Of a DNA stretch of 64,000 nucleotides, positions 39,301 through 54,300 are shown one piece after another (positions within the stretch are counted from its first letter, which is position 1; the number at the start of each line of letters is the position of its first letter). The stretch is from assembly GCF_003589595.1 (NCBI RefSeq), contig NW_020654748.1:2020314-2084313 (forward strand), written 5' to 3'. Source of the stretch: Hyposmocoma kahamanoa (taxonomy: Eukaryota; Arthropoda; Insecta; Lepidoptera; Cosmopterigidae). A program made the translations under genes and the position numbers. A model generated the notes under the pieces. The model had not been told where the DNA came from. It did not search any database and was given only the letters and a program-made list of their open reading frames with translations.

Positions 39301-42300
39301 CCGTCGTGGCCCGAAATTACTATGTGCTCAGCTTTGCCCTGGACACCAGCACACCATAGATTGAATGCAGAACGACATTATGCGCAAATTATCCAACCCA
39401 TATCTGATTATTTTTATAGTTGCGTATACCAAAACACGCAGCAAACTCCACATTGTTACGTATAAAGTAAATTTTATTCAATAAAAACAGATACTAAAAA
39501 ACATAACCATAAATTTACAACCAAAAGATAAGCTCTAGACTTCGTCCACAGGTACTAAAATATGGAAAATATTTGCCTATGGACACCTGTTGAACCAACC
39601 GCGACCCAGAGCGGTGAACGCAATTTGAAGTTACAGTGTACCGGATAATTTGGTCCCCATTACTACAAATGTAGGTAACTTACAATGTATATGAAAAAAA
39701 ATATTTACCCAATACTATTCACAATTTAAAATGTTGAAACATAATAATATAAATAATTCAATTTCATCACAATTTAAAGTTTCGTCCATTAGTGTACCAA
39801 AGAACGATATCAGTGTAATTACGTACCATTACGAACGTTGCTGCTATGTATTTAAAGTCTAGTTGGTACGTTATCAAATGTTTCCAGCAGAAAAAGGGAA
39901 GTAGGGAATATACAGAGAGTAATTTGAAAGAAATCAGATACGAGTAGATTATCTTTTTGACTTAAAATTTCAAGGTTAAAACACTTTAGTCAGCGCGTCT
40001 GAGATAAAAAAATGAATGATTGAGTCCATGTACAGATCACAGGGCTATTTATACAATGCACAAGCTTACTTGGTTCAGTTTTTATATAGTTTATTTAATT
40101 TAATTAAGTATACCTTGGCGACTCCCGAAGCGACAACGCCTACACCAACTTCCGAAACGAGTTTGACAGAAATGCGTGCGCGTGGATTGGCGCACTTGAG
40201 GTCGTAGATCAGCTCGGCCAAGTCCTCGATCGAGTAGATATCGTGGTGGGGTGGTGGGGAAATCAGCCCCACTCCCGGTACCGAGCAGCGAGTTTTGGCA
40301 ATTTGTTCTGTCACTTTGTAGCCTGTAAGGATGTGATGGTTATTGACTATTTATTTAATTTAGCTTTTACATAAGAGTTCGTTAGTTCGTTCTTTATCTG
40401 CAAGGTCATAGACTTTCGGCGCTACGCAGAAGAAGCGATTTTAGTTGACGCTGCTGTCAACTTTCTACAAGATTCCGTTAACGGTTGCCAGTTGGGGAAA
40501 TTGGTAATTTGGGTCAACGGGAACAAACTTGCAAGTTTTCATTTGTGGAAATTAACAATTTATTTAATCCATTGACTTACAATTATATGGACGTCGGGTC
40601 CGCGCTAAAAAGTGTCCGCACTTGTAAGGCGCTAAAATCGTATACAGAGCGCCAAACTCCGCTTTAGTCTTCATTTGTTCGACTGACAGCGCGCTACTGC
40701 GATGACATTACAATTTAAATTTCGAATAGGTTGACTTGGGACATTTTTTTCGTGGTTTTTGTATTAGACCCGTCGTCCATTTATTTGTAAGTCAATGATT
40801 TAATCACAGATTTTGGCAAACAAATTGTCATTGTTAATTAAAAATATGAATATGATAACGTAACATGGGTCTACAAGGACAAATTTGGTACCAAGGGCAC
40901 ATTGGAGAAACGTGCTATTCTCAATTAAAATAGAAAGTTGTTAATAAAAATATGTGTAACGTAATAAACGGATATTTTCTTATTTTAGCCAATTCAAGAC
41001 TGGTGTCACAAAACAAAATCCTTGAACAACTATTCTAAGCATGGCATGATTGTGCTTACCGGGTAATTCGCCGCCCTCTCCAGGTTTAGCGCCTTGGGCC
41101 ATCTTGATTTGCAGGTCGTCAGCGTGTGCGAGATACGATGCCGTCACGCCGAAGCGTCCGGAAGCTACTTGCTTGATCGCTGACCTCTTGTTGTAGTCGG
41201 GATCCTGGGATAACACCGATGCTTTAGAATAATCATTTCTGAACATATTAGATAGCTATCTAATGTTCAGGAGGAGATGGGTTTTAGATCAGTGATTCCC
41301 GGATTTATTTCGGTCATAAACCCCTTAAAATAACAAAAACTTAACCACAAAGTAAATTAACTTTATAACGGTACAATAAAACCAACGAAAAATCCTGAAA
41401 CTATAGATTTGGTTTCGATCTTTTATGAAACCTCCAGCAACTCGTCAGACTCTTAAAATATTTTTACTTAAGACGGATCCCTTGGATTACGGCATAGACC
41501 ACTATGGACCCCTTGGGAAACTTGCTGGTTAAAGACTTCAAACATCTTCCAAAGGTTGTGCCTTTTTCGACGTGCAAGTTTTACAAGATGTTTTAGTTCA
41601 CCGTTAGCGAGACGTAATACCACTTAACATTGACAAGTGTGCGTAAAATTACAACTTAATAACGCTAATACAACAATAACCTATTATCTAACTTACTTGG
41701 TTCAAGTACCGGTCTGCGTTCTCGCCACCCTCGCCGGTGTTGGACTTGCCTCCGATGCGGTTCATGGCAATGGCCAGAGTCGTGTGCGCCTCCAACGAGA
41801 TCGATCCGAAGGACATTGCGCCGGTGGCGAATCTCTTCACGATCTCAGAGGCCGGCTCCACTTCATTCAGCGGGATCGGTTCGTCCAGCTTCACGAGCTC
41901 CAGCTGGCCTCGGAGCGTACACGCCCGAACGGATTCTAATGCGCTTTCCCTGTGAAAACAAGAACATAAATGGAGTAACCATTTACATAATTACGAATTA
42001 TATACGTTTAATAATTAGCTGAGAAAAAGATAGTATATAAAAATAGCTTAACTCAAAATTCGAGAGAGTGATTGTTACGGGCAGGATAGAGGCCAAACGA
42101 CCTAGTGGTCGAAATTCGAAACGACGTGTGACCAAGACCCCGACTTAGAACTCTTTGATATTTTAATCGAATCGTTCGTTTGGCTATTGTTCTCGAATCG
42201 AAGGGTGCTTTCCGAGCTATACAGTTAAATTTCGATTCAGGGGTCTACACTCGATCTCCGTCCGAAACAATTACTGCCAAATAAGTAATACTTGACCAAA

Positions 42301-45300
42301 TGAAAAGACGCGTGATGCGAATGAAGCTTCATACTGGATACTTGTCTTTTAATTTTGTCGAATATTACTTATTTGACAGTAATTGTTTCGGACGGATGTC
42401 GGACGGAGATCGAGAGTAGACCTCCAGATACGATATCGTTATCCAAGAGCGTTTACGGAGTTAGTTGGTGAAATAGATTATAAGAAAACTGAAAATCCTT
42501 TTATATACATTTTTAAAACTTTAAAGCCTAAAATATAGGAATGCATTAGTCTTGCATTAAAATAAATTAATAAAATTTAGCAAAATCCAGACTTCATTTA
42601 AAATAATAACTTTTATTCGATAACTGTGTTCTGAATAACGTTTGTAGCCTTTCCCGGTCGAGAAGTTCGGGAGTGACGTCATTTCAGTTCGGTTTCGAAT
42701 ACGACAATTTGACGTTCGATTCGGGTGTTGTAAATAAAAATGAAAAGAAGTCGTACGTTATCAAATCGAATCGGTCGACAACTGAGTTATCGTAAGGTTC
42801 TGAATCGACCCCCTGGTGGTTGAACGTCTGGTAGTACCAGTGAGCGTCACATTCTACTTTGCCAAAGACGTGCAGTGGAGAAGATTAGTTGACGGTGTGA
42901 CTTGAACAAAGTCACGATCTTTAGCAGTGAGGGACCGACCGAGGAGGAGAAAACTCAAAATGAAATACTTAAAGGATTCATTAATTGAAAATTTCATTCA
43001 CAAGATTAGATCACGTAGACTGGTTTATGGCGAAATTAATCTTAATAGTCAAGTAGGTATGATAATAAATATTCGTTTTACTACGATTATGAACCTAGAC
43101 GTAGTGGTGCCATCTTGTATGGGAGAGGAAATCTAACAATCAAATCGACTTCGCGCTGAGAAAACCAACTAGTCCAACTTTCGTTTATTTTCACACAAAA
43201 TACTCCGCCAACCATTTATTTAACTTTTGACAGCTCGAATTCTAATCAATTAGTGACGTACTGGTGCGTTTCCGATTCGATTTTTTTATACCAATCGATT
43301 TTATTTATGAAGAAGTTTAAATCGTGAATCTAAGCGGGTTGAAAAAAGAAGATATTATCTGATTGTGATTGTGATGTTGCGTGTGACAATTTGTGTACTC
43401 AAGAATTTCTAATTAATGTTAACGAGGATTCAAGTAATGAATCCCGTTCATATGGAGAAGAATCCGACGACTGATTATAATAAACATTAAAAACGTATTA
43501 TAATTATTTATAATTTATTTCATTTCAATATAATTTATTAGACAGGTAGCAAAATGTATCAATTTGAATAATTTTTGGTTGATAATCTGCTGGCTCGATA
43601 AATATCGGAACTAAAGAGTATTGTCCAGGAAGTATTGCATTTGTTTATCTCTGGTTGTATTTCAATAATTACGGAACTTCGGAGGCATGCATAATGGTTG
43701 GACGATGTATATGAAAATTTGTATTACTTTTGATGTCCAGAATGAGCTTTAGGATCAACTTGAAAGATACGAAACTCACTTGTATTTATCATAAGCTGAA
43801 GAGCTATTATTCAAAGCAGCTTCTTGGAGGTTAGCGATGGACATCGGATCGTTGATATGTTTCTCGCCACCAGCGCGCCAGTGATAGTTACCGGGGTTCC
43901 TGAGAAAGTAATTTTAGACTTCACACTTTTACAGCAAATGGTTTAAAAGTGATTACGAAGTGATCCGATAAATAACCAACGTATTACTATGATAGAAAAT
44001 TTGGTCCTAAATCTTATTACAAACTAATTTTAAAAAAGCTGTCGAACAGTGGTGCTCGTCGATTACTGGTGCCACCACTTTACGATTAGCGAGTCACCGG
44101 AGAAAAAGCGGGAAAACTGTTTGTTACACGATAGGATGTACAAGATCATATAAAATCCTAATAATTTTTATATAGAGATATTTCTTTTTAAATGCTACAG
44201 AGAACTTGAAAATTTTGGTTTTCAATTGAAGCCCTATAGTTATTACATTTGAAAATCGCCCAGTCAAATTTTCTCCGCCTGTTCTTATTCATTGTAAATT
44301 AAGCATAAGCTGTAAAAGTCTTAAATAACTACCTTAAAACGAGAGCGTCTCTCATTTCTCCGTAGGCCAAAGCGTATCTGTCAAAGATGTCTTGAGAAAG
44401 AATTTCGAAGTTCACACCACCTGTAATAACGTATAATTTTTATTTCTTCATCATAAGTCACTCCTTCCGCACCGTGCAGCTACCTCAGGAACCGACTTAG
44501 TAAATAATAATAATAATAATAATAATAATAACGCACACACTCATAGCCCCGCACTAGGGAAACCCTATATCGCGGGTGCCATGGACACACTCAGAGGTAG
44601 ACAACCACAAATTACACTGATCACGAGATAAATAAATGTAGGCCATACAAATATTTCTCCCGGCCCGGGAATCGAACCCGAGACCTCTGCGTGGCAGTCC
44701 AGCATGGTAACCGTTCGACCACCGAGGCAGTTAAAGTAAAGCTTTGTGTTGATGCTATGCTATGATGAGTATTTTTTGCCTCTTTATTTATTTTTCTTTA
44801 ATACATATTATTCTGGCACTACGAGGATGCCTAGAAGAGGATACTACGTAGCAATAAACTGTGTATTGTATCAAACGATATTGTCGATATATTATCTTAA
44901 ACAAGATGCTTGTTTTAGGACTTGTTCACAGCAATGCTTAGTGTAGTCAGCATTGCATTGCTGCGACACTTGCTTGAATCTGCAAGGACTTGATGCAGGT
45001 TTAACACCAAAAATTTAGCCATAGAATAGGATACTTACCAATTCTAGACTGAGTTCCCTTGAAGCACTTATCAATGACCTCCTCACTCAGACCAACTGCC
45101 TCAAAGATCTGCGCGCTCCTGTAAGACTGCAGCATACTAATCCCCATCTTCGCCATCACTTTGGCTAAGCCAGTCTCCATGGCTTTCTGGTAGGCGACGT
45201 AGATGTCCTCGTCGGTTAGGTTCGGGTCGAGGATGTGGTCGTTGCGGAGAGCGAAGGCCAGTTCGAAAGCGAGGTATGGACAGATTGCATCCGCGCCATA

Positions 45301-48300
45301 CCCTGGGAAGAAATAGACATTTTTTCATTGGTCTTTTATACGTCCCACTGTAAGGGGCGGGTCTTTACTGAGGATAGAGTTCAAGTCAAAGAAACATTTA
45401 TTCCATAGGTAAAATAAATTTACACTTGAAAACGTCACATTTAAGCTACTGCTTGTTCACTACGCCGACTTCCCTGAGAAGAACAAGCAACTCTAGGGAT
45501 TGCTCTTTTCAAATAAACTTAAATGCTATGGAATAATACATTTTGAATCAAATTTGTGTCTTTGAATCAAACAAAAGTGGATTCTGGAGCCATGTCGACT
45601 TTCCATACATCTTTATCTAACATGTAGTCTTCAATTTTGCAATATGACTTTTCAATTAAAATATGTTTAGTTTTTAAACTTAGAAATTGATAATCTTAAT
45701 ATATGCTCCGGAGTCTTATTGTAAAAACGTATACAGTTCCCTATAAAAGAGTCGTTTGTTTACCTTGGTTAAACGAAATCGTGGTACTATGAGTTTGGAC
45801 TTAGTTCGGGTCATAGTCTACTACGCTTTGGGTTGGGAACTTGACACATTTTCCAGGGATTGTGAACCTTCTTCGAACTGCTAGTTTCGTCACAATGTTT
45901 CCCCTCATATAGTACATTTACTTTATTTTATTTATTTTTATTAGTAAATGGGCAATACATATATTACATTTGCATTTAATAGCATTTGTTGCTTCATCTT
46001 ATACATTTATTTTAACAATGTACACTGACCTAGCAAGACACACATGTGGTGAACCTCTCTGGCTTCCGCCGTCTCTACGATGATCCCAACTTTCATGCGC
46101 TGTCGAGTCTCGATCATGTGGTGGTGGACAGCACCTGGACACAAAAACAAATTGTTACAAATATACTCGATACCTTCAGTCAGGGATCGCCATTTATTAG
46201 ACGACCTCGATGATTCAGTGACATGCACTGTGAGTGTTAGAGGAGGTTCCGTGGTAGAATCCCGTTAGGACAAATTTGGGAAAACTTATCGAGTTCTTAG
46301 GTTTCCCCGATTGTTGAACATAGGAAAAGGAACTATTTTAACCGACTTCAAAAAAAGGAGGAGGTTCTGAATTCGACTGTATTTTTTGCAGGATTTTCCA
46401 AGTGCATGGCTAAGAGTGTGTGTCTTATTATTATTAGTTCTGTGGCTCTTGTAAAAAGGGGTACAAGTCAAAATAGCCAACTAAACAAGGAAACGCGAAG
46501 AACACTTAACGCTTAGTATCATAGTAAGTCTTAACTGTTTTTCGCGTCTCCTTGTAAAGTTGACTTTTTTGACTTGTACCCCTTTTTACTACAGTCACAG
46601 AGTTAAAGTCGAAATATGATTAAATTCATACCAAATATGTAAAAAGACTAATAGCAAAAAAAATATCCTTTTATAGGAACGGGAAACGTATGTTTCATTG
46701 TTTTTTGTTGTATGCGTAAATAATAATGTTAAGTTTTAAAGTTTACCAAGAGCAAGCAAGGAGCTGACGGGCACCCTCTCCTTCCCAGCCGCGCGGTCGC
46801 TCAGGACGATGAGCTGATATCCGTCCTGTGCCGCGGCGGAGGCCTCGTTGGCGATGCGGGTCAGCGCCGGCTCCAGGCCCAGCGGCCCCTCCGCGTAGGG
46901 GAACGTGCAGTCCAGCACTTTCGTCTGGACAAAAGATTACTTTTTTTTCCCAAACATGGTCGGAAATGTTTGCATTGCTTTCTTAGTTAGCATTTATTAA
47001 TATTAATTACCAAAGTTTTACTCGTAGAATATGATCGTTAAGAGTCTATACAACCTCAATCCATCACTGTGAAAGGGTTGTAACCCTGACTAGCCGTGAA
47101 TTCAGGCAATGAAACAGGAAACTTCCGGTCCACAAAATTTATTAAAGAAGTAAAGTTAAAAGAAAGGGGCTGAAACAATATAAAGGTAAATGTAAAAAAA
47201 AACAGGTACAACAGTAAAAAAACACTCCCTACACTTTAATAAAGGCACTTACCCCTAAATGGGCCGAGTAACTGAATTACAGATATAGGTACATGAAGGC
47301 TGTAGACTGTTATTTATTATTACACATGTTTTAGCTTATTTAATTATTATAAACGTAGTAAAGAACCAAAATTAGCGATTATTCGCGATGGATTTTGAAA
47401 CAGCTCCGAATGTTGTGGCGGTCGAGCTGGGAGTGACCGTGGTACGAAAACAAAATGAGAAAGTGAAGGAAGATGGAACAATTCAAATTTAAATACATGT
47501 AAAATAAAACAATGATAGGATACAAGTCGGGAGAGGCGACACAAAAAGGTGAGATGACGGTGAAAGGAGGTCACACCGTCACAACTGTACACATCTGTCA
47601 TCATCAAAGGGTATTTGGCGACATATTTTGAAGTTGACAGGGCAAGGAGACGCTACATATGAAGTTAGTACTGTGTCCTCACCTTCCAGCCGCGGTGATT
47701 GGTGGTCTTGAGCGCGTGAAGGTCCGGCAGTGACAGGATGGGCTGCGGCAGGAAAACACGGTGGACGAACTGTGCGCTCGGCTGCAGGATGTTGGCTGCA
47801 GGCCCAATCGGGCAAAGCAGCGACATTACGATTTTCTCCCTGTTCACATACATACTTTTACACCTGACTGAAATTTTATTGGATAAAGTATTTTTCATCA
47901 TACTTGCTCGTACAAAACTAGGCGGTATTTTTATCATTCGGCCACAGGGCGGTATTTGGTTTTTTGTTTTATTTGTACTCTACCGTAGCATCAAACAGTG
48001 TCTCTAAAGCGCAGCTGTTCGCAAAAATTTTACAATTTACATTTTGTTTACCAAAATCTTTAGAGACTCCGTGTGTCTCTACGACGCGTGACAAGTCACT
48101 CAAGTCAATGCGTTTTCACTACTATGAAAAAGATAATTAACTGTATCCGTAGCCGAAGGGTTACGGTCCGGGCCAGGATAAATATTTGTGTTAGATCAAC
48201 GTACGGTCTACATTTATTTCTCTAGTGAGTTTGGATGTAATTTGTGTGTGTGCGTCTATGGCACCCGCGATACGTACGTATACTACGTTTCTTTAGTGCG

Positions 48301-51300
48301 TGGCTTTGAGTGCGTGCGTTAAAAAAAAATCTGTTGGAATCTATACCCGAGCTATTTTAGTGTATAAAAAGTTTATCAAACTATAAATTTTTTATGTAAG
48401 TTTGGATTGAAACCAAGATAAAATAAAAAAACACATACCTGAAGGGATCAATGGGCGGGTTGGTGACCTGCGCGAACAGCTGCTTGAAATACTCGTAGGG
48501 CAGCGGCTGAAACTGCGACAGGCACGCAAGTGGCGCGTCGTTGCCCATACTTCCCAATGCTTCTTTCCTGTAACACACGCATAACAAATTTTTTTTTATA
48601 AAAACTTTTTGTTTTTTTTTATGATCTTATCTTATCGTCAACTGGACATCAAGGCATATACTTTTGTTCGAATATCGCCCCAAGGGCAACGGAACAAGAT
48701 CCTTCAATGAGTAATTTAATGTGCTACCGTTTGTAATTAGTCACTTGTTAAAGAAATGATGAGATATTGCCAGTTGCATAATTCAAGGCACCTTGTTTTA
48801 TTATTCTTAAAGGGTTAGAACACGAAAATATTGTTACCATTGAATAAAAAGTTTCCTCCGGTTTTACAAATTCAAGTTTTCAACAAGGACTTACGGAAAT
48901 GACGTACTAGCTTCAAAATTGCATAGTTTTTTATCAATCAAACATTCTTTAAGTTTAGGGCATTAATACTGAAAATGTAAGGTGGCTCGAATTACGTGTC
49001 CGGGAGTGCAATGACTGAATAACAAAGTACTTTGATAATAGAGTTAAATCGCTGCCTCTCTGTTTGTGGTATTTCTGGTATCTGCGCATAAAGCAGTATA
49101 TTTCGGGGATTTGCTTCGAACAAATGCTTTTTAACTGCGTGACAAGGGTTCACGATTTACTAATTAGTATTATTTATCTCAAATGAGTTCATGTAATAAT
49201 AATGTTTCAGACAAACACACTTATAACCTGGTTCCAAATTACAGATATTCTCCATATGACTCCGTGGCACTACCCAAAACACCCAGACCAGAATAGTGAT
49301 GTAACAGATCTCTGCTCCTGCTTCCGCAACTGCGGAAATTCTGCACGATTTTTCACGTCTGTTTCCGTTTCTGTTTCCGTAATTTTTGTAACAGTACTTT
49401 TATCGGAAATTGTTGTGTTTGCAGTGTTGTGTTAAGTGCAATTATGAAATCAAATACAAGCCCTGTTTAGAACTATTTCGTCGAGTTCTTAAAAGTATTT
49501 ACATTTTCGCATCCGCTTCCGTTTCTATTTCTGATAAGATTTACTTTTGACATCTGTTTCTGTTGCCGTTGATTATAATTATTATGATTATGATTATCAT
49601 CACTGGACCAGAATCAATGTCAAAAATTAATTAGTTTTGAAAATGGTTTAGATTGCCAGTCACTACGCTACCGAAGTCGCAAATCGTCACTCCATCTGGC
49701 CAGAGGGCGTCCTACACTAGGTTTGCCGAGCCGTTTGAGCACAAATAAGAAAGAAAGGAATAAGCAAAAATAAAATCTGGGTAATTTTCTCCGATAAACT
49801 TAAGTTTGATCAGATTAACTAGCAGCAACAATTCGTTTCCCAAATTGGTTCTACTGAGAATCTCCTCGTCTAGCATCCACATTAGTAACCGAAGAACCAC
49901 TGAGGTTTTTAAATTACTTGAGATACTCACTTGTTTTGAATCATAGGTACCAGCAGCATGTTAATAGCTTCAATGGTGTACCCAAAGAGGGCCAGTCGTT
50001 TGTCGCTCAGGCCTACTATAGCTCCATTCGGTGAGCCGTTCAACGCCACAGTGCCATTTGCAGACGCTACCGACTTGTGAATGTCTTCCATTGTAATCTG
50101 AGACAATAACAATACATTTAATTGCGTTGTAAGTATTTGCAAAACTGGTCATACAGAATATAACAATTATTTGTGTTTTAGCGTCTACTGTGAATGGTAA
50201 AACAGGCTAAATGGTCTCAAACTTTATAGTGTGATTGTAAGAGTTATTTTGATTCTTATGTAGTTAGTAGGGGTAAAGGGACAGCAATATCATATAACAT
50301 AAGTTTTAACTGAGACGAGGTGAGAATAGGTAACTTCACATCACTGATGTAATAAATGTAATATAATAATTATAACGCCCACACTCATAGCCCCGCACGA
50401 GAGAACAAAAAAATAACGAGAATGGACACTCTCTGCCCCTAGCTTTACATACCGCACCACACCTCGCACAATGACGGTCATATTGAATGAACGACAACAA
50501 GGTTGTCGGCGAGCCGTTTTCGCGCTAAAACGTCTTTGGTATTTGAATATAGTTTTCATTTATTCATTACGAAACTTGTACGTTAATATATAACATCATT
50601 GTACGTTACTATTTATAACGGTCGTGAATTGTGCTGTGTACAGCTGTTTATAATCATCTAAACGGGATAAAGAGAGGAGTTTCTTTCGTTTTCCGGAAGA
50701 AGAAACGAAATAAGTAAAAAAATAGATGTCTGAGACTCATTCAGTTATTGTTTTCTTAGTTTATTTAGTGCAGAGTAATGTAGACGAGGCTGTACTCTAT
50801 GAGTAGAATTGCTGGCTGAACATAGATAATAATTATAGTTTTTGTATTTGGAACGCTAAGAAAACAAGGAAAGGTCTTGACATACATATTAAGAGGAAGC
50901 GAAATATATAGGAAGCGAACAAAGGAATTGGTGTAGCATGTTACCATTGGTGTGTTTTGCTTATAATTCTAGCAAACATAGCAGTACCGGGGTGTCACCA
51001 TATTTGGTATTGTTCGGTAGAGAATCCTTATGTGCGTCAGATATGGAATTAGGGATTAATTGTCTCAATGTTGCGGAGAACCTGCAAGATAAAATTGCAA
51101 AACAAGCAGCGTTGATTGATGTAGTTAAGGAACGAATAGTGAGGGCGCAGATAAAACAGAAGCGGAATTATGATAAGAAGGCAAAAATGGTTGTGTATCA
51201 GCCAGGGGACTTGATAATGTTATATTGTCCTAGGAGAATTTCTAATAGAAGTATGAAATTAGCTAGATTATTTAAAGGGCCGTATAGAGTGGTAGGTCGA

Positions 51301-54300
51301 TTAAGTAGGGTTAATTATATTGTAAGAAAAATAGATGTAAATAGGAATAGATTGTGTAGGCAGGATATAGTCCATGTGAATAGGATGAAAAAGTTCCTTA
51401 GGAGATAATTTAATGTTTTCTTGTTTTCTATTAGGTTATCTAATCTTTTATGTTTACTTTTCATGTGGGACCACATTGACGTTATGAGAAATATTTGGAG
51501 AAAAATTAATATTTTCCTGTACATGCAGACTTGGAAGGAAAGGAGGAGAAGATACACCATCATATAGATAAAATTTACTTTTGTTTTCCTTTTTCAATTT
51601 GATAGATATATTATCCTGTATGTGCGAATAGTTCATGCTCATCCTCCAGTTGATCAAGGACTGTCTGCATTCTGGGAAAATATATTTATTTAATTATTAG
51701 AAATTCTTCATGTGGTATACCCTCATACCATATGTGTCTTGGAATATGTAGTTAGAATATGTTGTTGACGTTATACGTGGGTTGGTTTTTGTTTGTTTAA
51801 AGATTGTAAGTGAAGCTGATGGAACGTGATAGCTGCAAAATGAGGACTAAGGCAGCTGGGAGATCAATAGTGATGTAACCCAGTGATCGTCCGATGGGTG
51901 TTCAAGCCTGTGTCGTCGTTGTGGCAGCATCCACGTTGGAGATAGCTTAGGCTGAGATAGTTAGGAACTTGTAGTGATGTTTAGAATTTTTATTAGGATC
52001 GTTCAGCCAGTTTAGGGTCGCTAAAATAAAGTGTTAGGGTTTAGTCAGGTTCCCTAATTAGATAGGATAGCTAACTAGTGAAAATATTTTGATTTGTTTG
52101 TTTAGGATGTGATCATGGTCTGTCCTTTTAGATAGGTTTTTGGCAGACCAAAGCCATAGCCTCCTCGGTGGTTTACTTGGTAAGTTGATAGCTTCCGAGC
52201 AGTGTGTGGCTAGTCTGTAGTAAAGGCTGATCACTATGTATGTTGCCTATCATAGGTAGAGCACTAGCTAGGGATGTTCACCCCTTCAGCTGTGAGGAAG
52301 AGGGATGTAGACGAGGCTGTACTCTATGAGTAGAATTGCTGGCTGAACATAGATAATAATTATAGTTTTTGTATTTGGAACGCTAAGAAAACAAGGAAAG
52401 GTCTTGACATACATATTAAGAGGATTGTTTCGTAACCCCTACGCCAAAATTATGTAAAAAAGTGAAATAAAGTATAAAATTTGAAGATTATTACAGTTTT
52501 GAATTTATAGAAATGCCTCTCGCAGCGTAATCTGAGCTACCCCCTATTTCAGTAACATATAACATATAATTTGTATTGCCGATAAACATTATGTAGTGAA
52601 TATACGTAATTATTAACTAGGAAACGATAAACTTGGACACGCAATTAAAAATACCTTGGTTACCTTATTTAAAAGTACCTGTCCAAAATATAAGGCAAGT
52701 GGTTGTAATATAAATCTTCAATATTATTCTAGTTATTGAATTAATGAAAAATATAACATTACATCGATATACATTCAGTCAAAAAAGTATCGGGAATGGA
52801 TGATTTGTTTATGGTTCCAAATTCAAATTTTTGTTTTTTTGTAGTTGTTAGATTGGCACAACTGTTTTCCATTTTGGCGCGGAGTTTGAGTTGCATCTGT
52901 TATTTATATTAAATACAGTGCTGGTTTTAGTAATATCATATATAGTGTGTATTGCGAATTTCATAATGGACAAAAATATCGAACAAAGAGTTTGTCTTAA
53001 ATTTTGCATCGCCAATGGAATTTCGTGTTCAGAGTCACTGAAAATGTTACAGAAGGCTTACGGTGACTCGACTTTATCAAAAACTCGTGCTTATGAGTGG
53101 TTCAAAGCGTTAAAAAGCGGTCGAGATGTGATGGAAGATTTGCCTCGCTCTGGTAGGCCGTCAACGTCTGCAACTGAAGTTAACATCGCAAAAGTGAAGG
53201 AAATAGTGACTGAAAATCCCCATTCAACTCTGAGAGAGATAGCCGCCGAACTTTCTGTATCTCACGAGTCGATCCGTACCATTTTAACTAATTATTTGGG
53301 TATGAAACAAGTTGCTGCTCGGCTAGTCCCAAAAGATCTGAATTTTCTCCAAAAACTCAATCGCATGAACGTCGCTGAGGACATGCTAGAACGAGTCAGT
53401 TCGGACCCAACATTCATGAAACGCATTGTTACCGGTGACGAGACGTGGGTTTACGAGTTTGACATGCAAACTAGTCAACAAGCTTCGGAGTGGCGCCTTC
53501 CAACTGAACAGAAACCGAAAAAACCACGCCAAAGTCGATCAAAAGTCAAAGTCATGTTGACTGTTTTCTTTGACTATCGCGGTGTTGTGCACTCTGAATT
53601 CTTACCGGAAGGTCTAACGGTAAATAAAGAATATTATTTGAGCGTTATGAGGCGTCTAAGAGAGCAAATTCGACGAAAAAGGCCAGATTTGTGGAAAGAA
53701 AATTCTTGGATTTTGCACCACGACAATGCGCCTTCGCACAAGGCTATCATTGTGAACGAATTTTTGACCAAACACTCAACAAATACCATCCAACAACCAC
53801 CATATTCACCAGATATGGCTCCTGCTGACTTTTTTCTTTTTCCTAAACTCAAATTACCACTTCGTGGCACCCGTTTTCAATCGATAGAAGACATAAAGGA
53901 GAATTCGCGGCGAGAACTGAACTCAATTCCGGAAGCAGCGTTTAAAAATTGTTTTGATGAATGGATTATTCGTTGGCGCAAGTGTATCGTTTCTAAAGGA
54001 GCATACTTTGAAGGTGATAAAATAAATTTGGATGAATAATAGACATTTTGTGTATTATTGATCTTTTCCCGGTACTTTCTTGACAGAGTAGTAAATACCT
54101 AATAAACTTGTGTTATTATTAGTATTCTATTAATAGATTTATAGATATTCGCGTTAAAATTTTCGCTATGTTGCCGCTCTGACCACGTAACGTAACAGTA
54201 CGAGAAAGTGATGGGTAGGTAACCCTGACACGTCACGCACACATTAGCGCGTGTGCAGATAGCGCCTTGCTGTATGTAGTAGTAGTAGGTAAATAATTTT

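Noticed and set aside
52891..52965. Upstream ATG adding 25 residues to the mariner transposase
   Set aside because: The added residues are hydrophobic and unlike the family; the usual start is the MDKN Met at 52966.
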